DNA of 64,000 bases, from the NCBI RefSeq assembly GCF_013032505.1, contig NZ_WQCG01000005.1:124001-188000 (forward strand), given 5' to 3'. The stretch's first letter is position 1. Each line of letters begins with the position of its first letter. Source of the DNA: Ruegeria atlantica (lineage in GTDB: Bacteria; Pseudomonadota; Alphaproteobacteria; Rhodobacterales; Rhodobacteraceae). The notes below the pieces were generated by a model, which worked only from the letters and a program-made list of their open reading frames with translations, did not search any database and was not told the origin of the DNA. The position numbers and the translations under genes are program-made. This document shows, in pieces, positions 1-9,227 of this stretch.

Positions 1-27
1 CGTTCTGACAGCCTCACCAAAGGTCAT
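1..27 (-). CDS. 5' end of a gene downstream of sucD, possibly DUF805 family (partial)
   Basis: Only nine codons (MTFGEAVRT) lie inside the window, read leftward from an ATG at 25-27. A strong ribosome binding site (GGGAGGAAC) sits just upstream, and the gene begins about 40 bases after the sucD stop, so co-transcription with sucD is likely. The peptide looks like the start of DUF805 small membrane proteins, which I recall near sucD in related bacteria. Nine residues cannot prove this, and sucA (2-oxoglutarate dehydrogenase E1) is the main alternative. Confidence 0.35.
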
Positions 28-68
28 GTGTTCCGTTCCTCCCAGATTAGACGGCCGAAGCCGCCATA

Positions 69-950
69 TCAGCCAATTGCTTCCAGCACTGCCTCACCCA
101 GCTGCGCCGGGCTTTCGGCCACGACGATACCGGCAGAGCGCATGGCTTCGATCTTGTCCTCGGCACCGCCTTTGCCGCCGGCGACAATTGCGCCCGCGTG
201 GCCCATGCGGCGGCCCGGAGGGGCTGTGCGGCCTGCGATGAAACCCGCGGTCGGCTTCTTGCGGCCCTTCTTGGCCTCATCCGCCAGGAACTGCGCGGCT
301 TCTTCTTCGGCCGAGCCACCGATCTCACCGATCATGATGATCGACTCGGTCTCGTCATCGGCCAGGAACCATTCCAGCACGTCGATATGCTCGGTACCTT
401 TTATCGGGTCGCCGCCGATGCCCACACAGGTGGACTGGCCCAGACCCACATCGGTGGTCTGTTTGACGGCCTCATAGGTCAGGGTGCCCGAACGGGACAC
501 AACGCCGACCGAGCCGCGCTTGTGGATGTGGCCGGGCATGATGCCGATCTTGCAGGCGTCGGGTGTGATGACACCGGGGCAGTTCGGGCCGATCAGGCGA
601 GATTTCGAACCTTCCAGCGCGCGCTTCACCTTCATCATGTCGAGAACCGGGATGCCTTCGGTGATGCAAACGATCACTTCCATCTCGGCATCAATCGCTT
701 CTAGGATCGAGTCGGCTGCAAACGGCGGCGGAACATAGATCACCGAGGCATTGGCTTCGGTCACATGCTTGGCTTCGTGGACCGAGTTGAACACGGGCAG
801 GTCCAGATGGGTCATCCCACCTTTGCCAGGGGTCACGCCGCCGACCATCTTGGTGCCATATGCGATGGCCTGTTCAGAGTGGAATGTGCCCTGCGAGCCG
901 GTAAAGCCCTGACAGATCACTTTGGTGTTTTCGTCGATGAGGACTGCCAT
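69..950 (-). CDS. sucD: Succinyl-CoA synthetase, alpha subunit
   Basis: This is the alpha subunit of succinate-CoA ligase, which converts succinyl-CoA, ADP or GDP and phosphate to succinate, NTP and CoA in the TCA cycle. The 293 residues match the family length. The N-terminal CoA-binding Rossmann region contains [14 protein letters not shown] (about residues 15-28). The phosphohistidine loop [14 protein letters not shown] places the catalytic histidine at about residue 251. The partner sucC lies upstream on the same strand, but a methyltransferase gene separates the two, which is unusual because sucC and sucD normally abut or overlap. Expression probably starts at the sucC promoter with its twin operator near 3040-3068. 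Confidence 0.98.
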   Translation of the reverse strand: MAVLIDENTKVICQGFTGSQGTFHSEQAIAYGTKMVGGVTPGKGGMTHLDLPVFNSVHEAKHVTEANASVIYVPPPFAADSILEAIDAEMEVIVCITEGIPVLDMMKVKRALEGSKSRLIGPNCPGVITPDACKIGIMPGHIHKRGSVGVVSRSGTLTYEAVKQTTDVGLGQSTCVGIGGDPIKGTEHIDVLEWFLADDETESIIMIGEIGGSAEEEAAQFLADEAKKGRKKPTAGFIAGRTAPPGRRMGHAGAIVAGGKGGAEDKIEAMRSAGIVVAESPAQLGEAVLEAIG

Positions 951-1028
951 TTTAGGCCTCCGTAGTGATTGTTGTTAGCGCGCCGTTTTCTGACTTCTGC
1001 GGCACAGCGAGTTGTTTTTGCGTCTTGA

Positions 1029-1691
1029 TCAATCTTCACGCCGTTCCAAAGCGTCGATCACCTGATCTCTGGACCAAATTCCAAGAGAGCGTTGTTTCCG
1101 ACCCTCAGGCGTTTCCAGAAAATCCGGGTTGAGGTTGATTTCACCCGTTTCACTTACCGTTTCGATAGGATCCGGGAAGTTGAACGGAGCGGCGCACGGG
1201 TTGAACTTTTTGAAGTCTCCATTTCTCTGAAGCCGTGGATTGCGCGGAACATAGTCCATCGTGGTCATGAGATATGGAATCTCACTTTCAACAAAGTTCT
1301 CGAAGAATGCCCATCTCAACCACCATTTTAGATGAAAGAGACAGTCCCGACACATCATGAGATCCGCTTTAGGCAAGGCGTCCGAAGTTATGTCCAGATG
1401 GATAAACTCGCGACCGGGTGCTGCATGCTGATCTTTGACCTCAGTCAAAACTTCCGTCGAGATATCGCCCCCGATATATTGGATACCATTCAGGTCCACA
1501 TCTTGCATCCAAGTCCAATCCCCGCACGGTGCGTCAAGAAAGGTGCCGATCTTGTAGTCGACAAAGATACGGGGAAGCGCAGTGCGCAGGGCCGCAGTAG
1601 CAGCAAGAGTGGATCCGGGTCCTGAACGCGGTCCATTCCGCCGGCCGGCCCAACTCTTGCTTTCGAATACTGATCTGACACTGTCTCGCAT
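1029..1691 (-). CDS. Class I SAM-dependent methyltransferase inserted between sucC and sucD
   Basis: This 220-residue protein looks like a class I methyltransferase. It has a motif I-like FLDAPCGDWTWM (about residues 51-62), an acidic motif II at IGGDIS (73-78) and a post-motif region ADLMMCRDCLFHL. The substrate is unknown. Relatives I recall sit in polysaccharide or glycan gene sets, so a sugar or lipid target is an inference. It starts 45 bases after the sucC stop and ends 78 bases before sucD, all on the same strand, so it should be transcribed with the TCA genes. A GGGAAG ribosome site precedes the ATG. It looks more AT-rich than sucC and sucD, consistent with acquired DNA. Confidence 0.75.
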   Translation of the reverse strand: MRDSVRSVFESKSWAGRRNGPRSGPGSTLAATAALRTALPRIFVDYKIGTFLDAPCGDWTWMQDVDLNGIQYIGGDISTEVLTEVKDQHAAPGREFIHLDITSDALPKADLMMCRDCLFHLKWWLRWAFFENFVESEIPYLMTTMDYVPRNPRLQRNGDFKKFNPCAAPFNFPDPIETVSETGEINLNPDFLETPEGRKQRSLGIWSRDQVIDALERRED

Positions 1692-1736
1692 TGCGGCTTC
1701 CCAATGTGTAGCAAAATCTCAAGCTAATCAGTCAGA

Positions 1737-2930
1737 TTAACCCTTAACCGCTTTCACGATCTTCTCGGCACCGTCTTTCAGGTTGTCCGCCGCGATCACG
1801 TCCAGGCCAGAGGTGTTGATGATCTCTTTGCCTTTCTCGACATTTGTGCCTTCCAGACGTACGACCAGCGGAACCTTGAGGCCGACCTCTTTCACGGCAG
1901 CGACAACGCCTTCAGCGATGACGTCACAGCGCATGATGCCGCCGAAGATGTTGACCAGAATGCCTTTGACCTGTGGGTCCGAGGTGATGATCTTGAACGC
2001 TTCGGTCACTTTCTCTTTGGTGGCACCGCCGCCCACGTCGAGGAAGTTCGCCGGTTCAGCACCATAGAGCTTGATGATGTCCATCGTCGCCATTGCCAGA
2101 CCAGCGCCGTTGACCATGCAACCAATCTCACCATCCAGCGCGATGTAGTTCAGGTCATACTTGGAGGCTTCCAGTTCCTTGGGATCTTCCTCGGTGGTGT
2201 CGCGCAGTTCGGCGATGTCGGGGTGGCGGTAAACTGCGTTGCCGTCAAAGCCGACCTTGGCGTCCAGCACCTTGAGGTCGCCGCTGTCCGACACGATCAG
2301 CGGGTTGATCTCCAGCATCTCCATGTCCTTCTCGACGAAGGCGTTATAGAGCTGGCTCATCAGTTTCACGCATTGTTTGATCTGTGCGCCTTGCAAACCC
2401 AGCGAGAATGCGATGCGGCGGCCGTGATAGGGTTGATAGCCGGTCGCCGGGTCGACCGAGAAGGACAGGATTTTCTCGGGCGTCGCTGCGGCCACTTCTT
2501 CGATGTCCATGCCGCCCTCGGTCGAGCAAACGAACGAAATGCGGCTGGTCTGCCGATCCACCAGCAGAGCTAGGTACAATTCACGCTCGATGCCGGAACC
2601 AGCTTCGATGTAAATGCGGTTGACCTGCTTGCCTGCGGGACCGGTCTGATGTGTCACCAGCGTGCGGCCCAGCATCTTTTTGGCTTCTTCGGCTGCTTCT
2701 TCCACTGACTTGGTCAGACGAACCCCGCCTTTTTCGCCGGCATCAGCTTCTTTGAAGGACCCCTTGCCGCGGCCACCCGCGTGGATCTGTGCTTTGACAA
2801 CCCAAAGCGGGCCATCCAGTTCACCGGCTGCGGTTTTGGCTTCCTCAGCGCGCAGAACCGCGCGACCTTCGGAGACCGGAGCGCCATAGCTGCGAAGAAG
2901 CGCCTTGGCCTGATATTCGTGAATGTTCAT
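1737..2930 (-). CDS. sucC: Succinyl-CoA synthetase, beta subunit
   Basis: This is the nucleotide-binding beta subunit of succinate-CoA ligase, partner of SucD. The 397 residues start [12 protein letters not shown], the usual family opening. An ATP-grasp domain fills roughly residues 2-230. The C-terminal CoA-ligase domain carries the [13 protein letters not shown] signature that contacts the alpha-subunit phosphohistidine. It is the first gene of a sucC-methyltransferase-sucD unit. The mdh terminator at 3244-3272 isolates it from mdh, so it must have its own promoter in 2931-3243, where a twin GTGATCAC operator lies 110 bases before the ATG. Confidence 0.98.
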   Translation of the reverse strand: MNIHEYQAKALLRSYGAPVSEGRAVLRAEEAKTAAGELDGPLWVVKAQIHAGGRGKGSFKEADAGEKGGVRLTKSVEEAAEEAKKMLGRTLVTHQTGPAGKQVNRIYIEAGSGIERELYLALLVDRQTSRISFVCSTEGGMDIEEVAAATPEKILSFSVDPATGYQPYHGRRIAFSLGLQGAQIKQCVKLMSQLYNAFVEKDMEMLEINPLIVSDSGDLKVLDAKVGFDGNAVYRHPDIAELRDTTEEDPKELEASKYDLNYIALDGEIGCMVNGAGLAMATMDIIKLYGAEPANFLDVGGGATKEKVTEAFKIITSDPQVKGILVNIFGGIMRCDVIAEGVVAAVKEVGLKVPLVVRLEGTNVEKGKEIINTSGLDVIAADNLKDGAEKIVKAVKG

Positions 2931-3036
2931 CGAAACTGTCCTGTCTGACTACGATTACTCCGTTATAGGGGTGTCTACGGGGCAAGTTTAAAGGGTTTTT
3001 TGCCAGTGAAGCAGTTTTTCACGAAGATTTTCATCA

Positions 3037-3071
3037 TTTGTGATCACGGTTTTTTTGGGTGTGATCACAAA
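3037..3071. promoter_or_regulatory. Twin palindromic operator upstream of sucC
   Basis: Two perfect 8-bp palindromes GTGATCAC lie at 3040-3047 and 3061-3068. Their start-to-start distance is 21 bp, two helical turns, so both face the same side of the DNA. In the sucC direction the first copy extends to TGTGATCACA. The pair ends 110 bases before the sucC ATG. The same pair with identical spacing precedes sdhC. The binding protein is unknown; the arms resemble CRP half-sites but with no spacer between them. Confidence 0.7.
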
Positions 3072-3243
3072 TTGAAAGGAAGGCCGCCCGTTTGATTCGT
3101 TGCCGGTGACGGCCTTTAGAATAAAGAGAGAATTCAGCTAGCGCTAAACCAAGTCGACCCGTCGAGACGGCAAATTCGCAAGACTGTAGGCCGCTAGCTT
3201 CGATAGCGGATCGATCGAAGAGCGCAGAAGTCGCCCAAAACAA

Positions 3244-3272
3244 AACCCGGCTCACCAAAGGTGAACCGGGTT
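3244..3272 (-). terminator. Terminator of mdh
   Basis: An inverted repeat (AACCCGG at 3244-3250 and CCGGGTT at 3266-3272, extended inward by TCACC/GGTGA around an AAA loop) lies just past the mdh stop codon. Read on the minus strand it is followed by TTGTTTTG. It should end mdh transcripts before sucC. Confidence 0.85.
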
Positions 3273-3293
3273 CTGATTTTCTTTACGTATGGA

Positions 3294-4301
<1,008 letters not shown>

Positions 4302-4416
4302 CTAAATGGCTTTCGCGCAAGTGTTCAGCGGCGCGGCATGCAACCGCATACTGTTTGCACGGTCCGGTCTGATTGCGCTAAACGGCCTGTGATACAAGCC
4401 TAAACCGGGACGTTAC

Positions 4417-5172
4417 ATGTTCGAATTGAACCTGATGTTTTTTGCTGTGTCGATCCCGGCCGTGATCTTTGCGGGTATTTCAAAGGGCGGCTTTGGCTCA
4501 GGGGTGGCCTTTGCATCTTCGTCGATTCTGGCGCTGATATTGGAGCCGGGTCAGGCGCTTGCCTTGATGTTGCCGATCCTGATGGTGATCGATGTCGCAA
4601 CGCTTGGACCCTATTGGAAACGCTGGAGCTGGACGGATTCGCGCCTGTTGATCATTGGGGCTGTACCCGGCGTAGCGCTGGGGGCATTGCTTTATCGCGC
4701 CACGGATGACGATCTTTTGCGTCTGCTGATCGGTGGGATTTCTGTGGGCTTTGTCGTGTGGCACGTCGCCCAGACCCGTGGCTGGGTGCGTGGGTTTGCC
4801 AATCGCTTACCGCCGGCAGCGGGGTTATTCGCTGGGCTTGTCGCCGGGTTCACAAGCTTTGTCAGCCATGCAGGCGGTCCGCCCGCCGCTGTGTATCTGC
4901 TTTCGCAACGATTGACGAAAACCGAGTTTCAGGCCAGCACCGTTCTGGCGTTTTGGGTCATAAACATTACGAAATTTGTGCCTTACGCGTATCTCGGCAT
5001 GTTCACTTGGCACACCGCGTGGGCCGATCTGCTTTTGACACCATTTGCGATTCTTGGTGCCTGGCTGGGCGTCCGGGCGCATTTCATGCTTTCTGAGCGT
5101 CTGTTCTTTGGCATCGCCTATGTGCTGCTGACGCTCACCGGCAGTAAACTGATCTGGGACGCGCTGACCTGA
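4417..5172 (+). CDS. TauE/SafE-family membrane exporter
   Basis: This hydrophobic 251-residue protein has about eight predicted membrane segments. It has the family pattern of glycine-rich helices near the N terminus (GISKGGFGSGVAFASSSIL) and a repeat in the second half (LVAGFTSFVSHAGGPPAAVY). TauE/SafE proteins are proposed exporters of sulfite, sulfoacetate and related anions. The substrate here is not shown by context, as the neighbours are mdh and a small secreted protein. It reads divergently from mdh, and its stop codon directly abuts that of the convergent next gene. Confidence 0.85.
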   Translation: MFELNLMFFAVSIPAVIFAGISKGGFGSGVAFASSSILALILEPGQALALMLPILMVIDVATLGPYWKRWSWTDSRLLIIGAVPGVALGALLYRATDDDLLRLLIGGISVGFVVWHVAQTRGWVRGFANRLPPAAGLFAGLVAGFTSFVSHAGGPPAAVYLLSQRLTKTEFQASTVLAFWVINITKFVPYAYLGMFTWHTAWADLLLTPFAILGAWLGVRAHFMLSERLFFGIAYVLLTLTGSKLIWDALT

Positions 5173-5472
5173 TCAGACGTTTGGTGGCAATGTTTCGGCG
5201 ATCATTTCATATGCCTGACCCGAGGCGACAAGGCAGGTCGTGCCATCTGGCAGGGTCACCGTGATCGTCCAGCTGCCGCTATGATCTGAGGCAAAAACCT
5301 CCATCACAGCGCCCCGTCGTGCGATTCCGATTCCCTGCCGCCTTTCGCCATAGGTCTCTGTCAGCCGTTTAATCACCTCTTCACGCGGCGCGCAGGTGCG
5401 GGCATGGGCCTGTTGTGCAGCCAGAGCCATGATTCCAAGGCCCATCGTCATCTTCAGTAATGTCTTTTGCAT
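5173..5472 (-). CDS. Small secreted protein of unknown function
   Basis: I do not recognise this gene. I chose the ATG at 5472 (99 residues, MQKTLLKMTMGLG) because a ribosome site (AAGGGGTGAAG) lies directly before it. A longer frame to 5544 exists but lacks one. A signal peptide with cleavage near AQQAHA-RTC is clear. The mature part has two cysteines (RTCAP and TTCLV), which could form a disulfide, and a DGTTC segment. The gene converges on the TauE-type gene with no gap between stop codons and is divergent from mcl2. Confidence 0.75.
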   Translation of the reverse strand: MQKTLLKMTMGLGIMALAAQQAHARTCAPREEVIKRLTETYGERRQGIGIARRGAVMEVFASDHSGSWTITVTLPDGTTCLVASGQAYEMIAETLPPNV

Positions 5473-5641
5473 CTTCACCCCTTTCGATTGCGTTTGCGAT
5501 CCAGGGTGCCGACCGCGAACCGAAATTCCGTTAAAAGAACGCACGTTGCGTCGTGAATGCTGCGATGCGGCGATTTTGCGCTTGAACTTTCCGGCAAAAA
5601 ATGCCCCATTCCGCGCAACTTTATTTCTTCGGGAGAAGCCA

Positions 5642-6499
5642 ATGGATCCGCGCCAGCGCCCCTATCGCTCTGTTCTCTACATCCCTGGTTCAAAAGACCG
5701 GGCGCTGGACAAGGCGCGTACGCTGCCTGTGGATGCGATCATTTTTGATCTCGAAGACGCGGTGTCCGCCGACGAAAAGAACAATGCGCGCGAAACGCTT
5801 AAGGCTGCACTAACTGCAGGCGGATATGGTGATCGGGTCAAGATTGTCCGCATTAATGGCCTGGATACCGAATGGGGTCACGCCGATGCCGAAGCTGTGC
5901 GCGAGATGGACGCCGACGTTGTTCTTTTGCCCAAGGTGAATTCTGCAGCGGATGTGGACGCGCTTGCCGCAATCACCGGCGATATCCCGATCTGGGCGAT
6001 GATGGAGACCCCACGCGGCATGCTGAACGCCGCTGAGATCGCCGCTCATCCGCTGATGGCAGGTTTTGTCATGGGTACCAATGATCTGGCGAAAGAGCTG
6101 CAAACCCGCTTCCGCCCGGATCGCCTGCCACTAATGACCTCGCTGGGCCTGTGCCTTCTGGCCGCAAAGGCCGAGGGTCTGATCATTGTTGATGGCGTCT
6201 ATAACGCATTCAAGGACGCCGAAGGTCTGGCCACCGAATGTGAGCAGGGCCGTGACATGGGTTTTGACGGCAAGACCCTGATCCATCCGGCGCAGGTCGA
6301 CGTTACCAACGCAGCCTTTGCGCCGTCGGAGATCGAGATTGATCTGGCGCGTCGCCAGATTGCTGCTTTTGAAGAGGTTGAAGCGCTAGGCCAGGGCGTC
6401 GCCGTGGTCGATGGGAAGATTGTCGAAAACCTGCACGTTGTAACTGCCCGCGAAACTCTGGCAAAAGCGGAGGCAATTACAGCTTTGCAAGCGGGGTAA
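5642..6499 (+). CDS. mcl2: (3S)-malyl-CoA thioesterase (CitE-like, Mcl2 type)
   Basis: A CitE/HpcH-fold protein of 285 residues. In Rhodobacter sphaeroides the paralogue Mcl2 hydrolyses (3S)-malyl-CoA to malate and CoA, the last step of glyoxylate assimilation in the ethylmalonyl-CoA pathway, while the longer Mcl1 is the lyase. The short length, the start MDPRQRPYRSVLYIPGS and the position between mdh and mch match Mcl2. Metal-binding candidates are in FDLEDAV (about 35-41), MMETPRG (about 120) and GTNDLAKEL (about 148). The start at 5642 has GGAG upstream. A malyl-CoA or other CoA lyase activity cannot be excluded from sequence. Confidence 0.85.
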   Translation: MDPRQRPYRSVLYIPGSKDRALDKARTLPVDAIIFDLEDAVSADEKNNARETLKAALTAGGYGDRVKIVRINGLDTEWGHADAEAVREMDADVVLLPKVNSAADVDALAAITGDIPIWAMMETPRGMLNAAEIAAHPLMAGFVMGTNDLAKELQTRFRPDRLPLMTSLGLCLLAAKAEGLIIVDGVYNAFKDAEGLATECEQGRDMGFDGKTLIHPAQVDVTNAAFAPSEIEIDLARRQIAAFEEVEALGQGVAVVDGKIVENLHVVTARETLAKAEAITALQAG

Positions 6500-6505
6500 G
6501 CCAGC

Positions 6506-7060
6506 ATGGGCTTTGTTCTTCTGATTCTCGGTGTGGCACTTTGGTGGGCTGCACATCTGTTCAAACGCGTGATGCCAGAACAGCGCGCAGCGATGGGCGA
6601 TGCTGGCAAGGGTGCTGTTGCTCTGGCGCTGGTCGCGTCCATCCTGTTGATGATCTTCGGCTATCGCATGACCGATTTCATCTATGTCTGGGCCCCACCG
6701 TCCTTCATGATCCACATCAACAACCTGCTGGTGTTGATAGCGATCTACATGATGAGCCCAGCCGGAACCAAAGGGCGGATTCTGAATAAGTTTCGCCACC
6801 CGATGCTGGGCGGGTTCAAACTGTGGGCTTTCGCGCATTTGCTGGTGAATGGGGATCTGGCTTCGATCATCCTGTTCGGCGGTCTGTTGGCTTGGGCCGT
6901 TGTCGAAGTGATCGTAATCAACAAATCGCAGCCTGACTGGACCCCCGGTGAACCCGGAACCTATGGCAAGGACGTGATGTTCTTTGTGGCCTCGATCGTG
7001 CTGCTGGGCATCATCGGATATATTCACGGGCTTGTCGGTCCGTCGCCATTCCCATCGTAA
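6506..7060 (+). CDS. NnrU-family membrane protein
   Basis: This 184-residue integral membrane protein has about five or six hydrophobic segments. It shows the NnrU pattern: WWAAHLFKR near the N terminus, a central NKFRHPMLGGFKLWAFAHLLVNGD with conserved His residues, and a C-terminal GIIGYIHG. NnrU was first linked to nitrite/NO metabolism, but the family also occurs without denitrification genes and its role is not settled. It follows mcl2 by six bases and precedes a DUF1737 gene by 12 bases, so it belongs to the mcl2-mch operon. The same order is known to me from R. sphaeroides. Confidence 0.88.
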   Translation: MGFVLLILGVALWWAAHLFKRVMPEQRAAMGDAGKGAVALALVASILLMIFGYRMTDFIYVWAPPSFMIHINNLLVLIAIYMMSPAGTKGRILNKFRHPMLGGFKLWAFAHLLVNGDLASIILFGGLLAWAVVEVIVINKSQPDWTPGEPGTYGKDVMFFVASIVLLGIIGYIHGLVGPSPFPS

Positions 7061-7072
7061 GGACCAGACACT

Positions 7073-7279
7073 ATGGCAAAACTCTATCGCCTGCTGACTG
7101 AAGAGGACACATCCGCATTCTGTCACAAAGTATCTGACGCGCTGGCAAAAGGATGGGTGCTTTATGGCGACCCGTCCTATGCCTACGACGCCACGAATGG
7201 CGTTATGCGCTGTGCGCAGGCTGTGACTAAAGAGGTCGAGGTCGACTATTCACCTGACATGAAACTGGGACAGCAATAA
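7073..7279 (+). CDS. DUF1737-family small protein
   Basis: This short 68-residue protein resembles the DUF1737 family. It has the typical pattern KLYRLLTEEDTSAFCHKVSDAL followed by GWVLYGDPSYAYD. No function is established for the family. The protein is hydrophilic with no signal peptide. Its TAA stop overlaps the mch ATG by one base (TAATG), so translation of mch is probably coupled to it. Confidence 0.85.
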   Translation: MAKLYRLLTEEDTSAFCHKVSDALAKGWVLYGDPSYAYDATNGVMRCAQAVTKEVEVDYSPDMKLGQQ

Positions 7280-8307
7280 TGGCAAAAACCAATTCGGGCC
7301 GCTTTTTCGAGGACTATTCCATTGGTCAGGTGTTGCACCATGCCGTGCCGCGCACGGTGACCACTGGAGAGCGGGCGCTGTACCATGCGCTCTATCCGGC
7401 GCGGCATGCGCTGTATTCTTCCGACGAATTCGCCCGGAACTGTGGCCTGCCACAAAGCCCGATTGATGATCTTGCGGCGTTTCATGTCGTCTTTGGCAAG
7501 ACCGTCCCTGACATCTCGCTGAATGCGGTTGCCAATCTGGGTTACGCAGAAGGGCGCTGGCTGAAACCGGTTTATCCGGGCGACACGCTGCGTTCGGAAT
7601 CCGAGGTGATTGGCCTCAAGCAGAACTCGAACGGCAAGACTGGTGTTGTCTGGGTGCGTACGCGCGGTCTGAACCAGCGCGATGAGGTTGTCATCGAATA
7701 CGTGCGTTGGGTCATGGTACGCAAATCGGATTTGGATGCGCCCGCACCCGAAACCGTGGTGCCTGAACTGAAAAAGGCGCTTGACGCGAAAGATCTAGTG
7801 GTGCCCGAGGGGCTGGATTTTTCAAAATACGATTTTGCTCAATCCGGTGAAGCGCATCGCTGGGGTGACTATGAGATCGGCGAGACTATTGATCACGTCG
7901 ATGGCGTCACCGTCGAAGAGGCCGAGCATATGCTGGCCACCCGCCTTTGGCAGAACACCGCCAAGGTGCATTTTGACCTGACCTTCCGTCCGGACGGGCG
8001 GCTGATCTATGGCGGTCACGTAATTTCGATGGCGCGAACCCTATCGTTCAACGGTCTGGCCAATGCACAGTTGATTGTAGGCCTAAACGGTGGCGCACAT
8101 GCGAATCCCTGCTTTGCCGGCGACACGATCAAGGCTTGGTCTGAGGTTCTGGATAAGGCGGAAACCTCTGTGCCGAGCGTCGGCGCTGTGCGTCTGCGGT
8201 TGGTCGCCACCAAGGGCGGCGCGCCTTTTGAGTTGAGGAACGAAGAAGGTCGGTATTTGCCGAACGTTCTTCTGGATCTCGATTATTGGGCCTTGATGCC
8301 GATCTAA
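7279..8307 (+). CDS. mch: Mesaconyl-CoA hydratase (beta-methylmalyl-CoA dehydratase)
   Basis: Interconverts mesaconyl-C1-CoA and beta-methylmalyl-CoA in the ethylmalonyl-CoA pathway. The 342 residues form two MaoC-like hot-dog halves: about 1-165 (opening RFFEDYSIGQVLHHAVPRTV) and about 185-342 (opening KYDFAQSGEAHRWGDYEIGE). The second half keeps a conserved FRPDGRLIYGGHVISMA. It is the last gene of the mcl2-nnrU-DUF1737-mch cluster. Its product, beta-methylmalyl-CoA, is cleaved by Mcl1, which is not in this window. Recognition is firm from length, domain order and context. Confidence 0.93.
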   Translation: MAKTNSGRFFEDYSIGQVLHHAVPRTVTTGERALYHALYPARHALYSSDEFARNCGLPQSPIDDLAAFHVVFGKTVPDISLNAVANLGYAEGRWLKPVYPGDTLRSESEVIGLKQNSNGKTGVVWVRTRGLNQRDEVVIEYVRWVMVRKSDLDAPAPETVVPELKKALDAKDLVVPEGLDFSKYDFAQSGEAHRWGDYEIGETIDHVDGVTVEEAEHMLATRLWQNTAKVHFDLTFRPDGRLIYGGHVISMARTLSFNGLANAQLIVGLNGGAHANPCFAGDTIKAWSEVLDKAETSVPSVGAVRLRLVATKGGAPFELRNEEGRYLPNVLLDLDYWALMPI

Positions 8308-8364
8308 CTGCGGTCCTGACATTCATTTGATCGCAGCCGGCACCAATCGTGTTAGGCTGTGGTC

Positions 8365-9027
8365 ATGACCCTGTTTCGCACGATAGCTGCCTGCGTCTGC
8401 CTCACGCCGCCTGCCTATGCTTGTGACCTGGCATTGGCGCTCGCCGTGGATGTCTCAGGTTCTGTAGACACGACCGAGTATCGTATCCAGATGGATGGTC
8501 TTGCAGCAGGTTTGCGCGACCCGATTGTGTCCGAGGCGCTGGTGCGCGGGAAAGCTCGTGTGATGTTGGTGCAGTGGACGGGGTCCTCTCGGCAAATGGT
8601 CACTGTTCCGTGGACACAAATAGACAGCTTCGAAGCAATTGATCAGTTTGCGGTCAAGGTGGCCAACGATCCAAGGGTTTGGCGCAACTTCTCCACCGCA
8701 ATCGGCGAGGCGCTGGAAACGACAATGTCCTATTTCGATGAGGTGTCGGACTGCAAGCGCCACCTTATTGATATCTCAGGCGATGGCGTGTCGAACGAAG
8801 GGGTTGAGCCGTCAAAGGTGCACCGGATTCTGCGCACACGTGGCGTGACGGTGAACGCCATTGCAATCGAAGAAAGCGAGCCTGATCTGACCGCATATTT
8901 TTTTGAGAATGTCATCGTAGGAGAGGGTGCGTTTGTCGTTTCGGCCTCGGGGTTTGCCGATTATCCCGAGCGTATTCGTAAGAAACTTCTACGGGAAGTA
9001 ACCCAGCAAACCGCTGAATTGAAATAG
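8365..9027 (+). CDS. DUF1194 secreted von Willebrand factor A-like protein
   Basis: About 220 residues with an N-terminal signal peptide (MTLFRTIAACVCLTPPAYA) and a von Willebrand A-type fold. The MIDAS-like metal motif DVSGSVD lies near residue 30. The sequence IDISGDGVSNEG and the NFSTAIGEAL segment match DUF1194 proteins, which are common and functionally uncharacterised in Rhodobacteraceae. A GTG six bases upstream (8359) is an alternative start; neither start has a strong ribosome site. It is transcribed towards sdhC but is separated from it by 200 bases that contain the sdh promoter region. Confidence 0.85.
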   Translation: MTLFRTIAACVCLTPPAYACDLALALAVDVSGSVDTTEYRIQMDGLAAGLRDPIVSEALVRGKARVMLVQWTGSSRQMVTVPWTQIDSFEAIDQFAVKVANDPRVWRNFSTAIGEALETTMSYFDEVSDCKRHLIDISGDGVSNEGVEPSKVHRILRTRGVTVNAIAIEESEPDLTAYFFENVIVGEGAFVVSASGFADYPERIRKKLLREVTQQTAELK

Positions 9028-9081
9028 CCGTTCAACAGATTCGGGACTGCAGGCGCTAACATCACGAACGATGAAAAACAT

Positions 9082-9116
9082 TTTGTGATCACGAGTTTAT
9101 TTTGTGTGATCACATA
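9082..9116. promoter_or_regulatory. Twin palindromic operator upstream of sdhC
   Basis: GTGATCAC occurs at 9085-9092 and 9106-9113, again exactly 21 bp apart with a 13-bp AT-rich spacer. The downstream copy is extended to TGTGATCACA. The pair ends 114 bases before the sdhC ATG. The architecture is identical to the site before sucC, which argues for one regulator acting on both TCA operons. Confidence 0.7.
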
Positions 9117-9227
9117 ATGCAAATATCCGTCATTTTGGGTCAATTATCAGCTTTTTTGCATCTGCAGCACGTGACAGAACCGCAAAAAACAGTAAAACCT
9201 TCGGGAGCCAACCGTAAAGGAGCCAAC

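Larger units (their letters stand above)
2931..3293. other. 363-base sucC-mdh intergenic region
   Basis: No convincing gene is seen here. Reading leftward from mdh, it holds the mdh terminator hairpin (3244-3272), then about 170 bases without recognisable features, then the paired GTGATCAC operator (3040-3068) and the sucC leader. Several short ORFs cross it, but none has a ribosome site or a recognisable product. Confidence 0.7.

Noticed and set aside
3037-3071. CRP/cAMP site before sucC
   Set aside because: CRP needs TGTGA-N6-TCACA; here the arms abut with no spacer, so it is a different operator.
6386-7126. A 246-codon frame opposite the NnrU gene
   Set aside because: Antisense shadow of a well-supported membrane protein gene; the translation is rich in His and Gln, typical of reversed hydrophobic codons.
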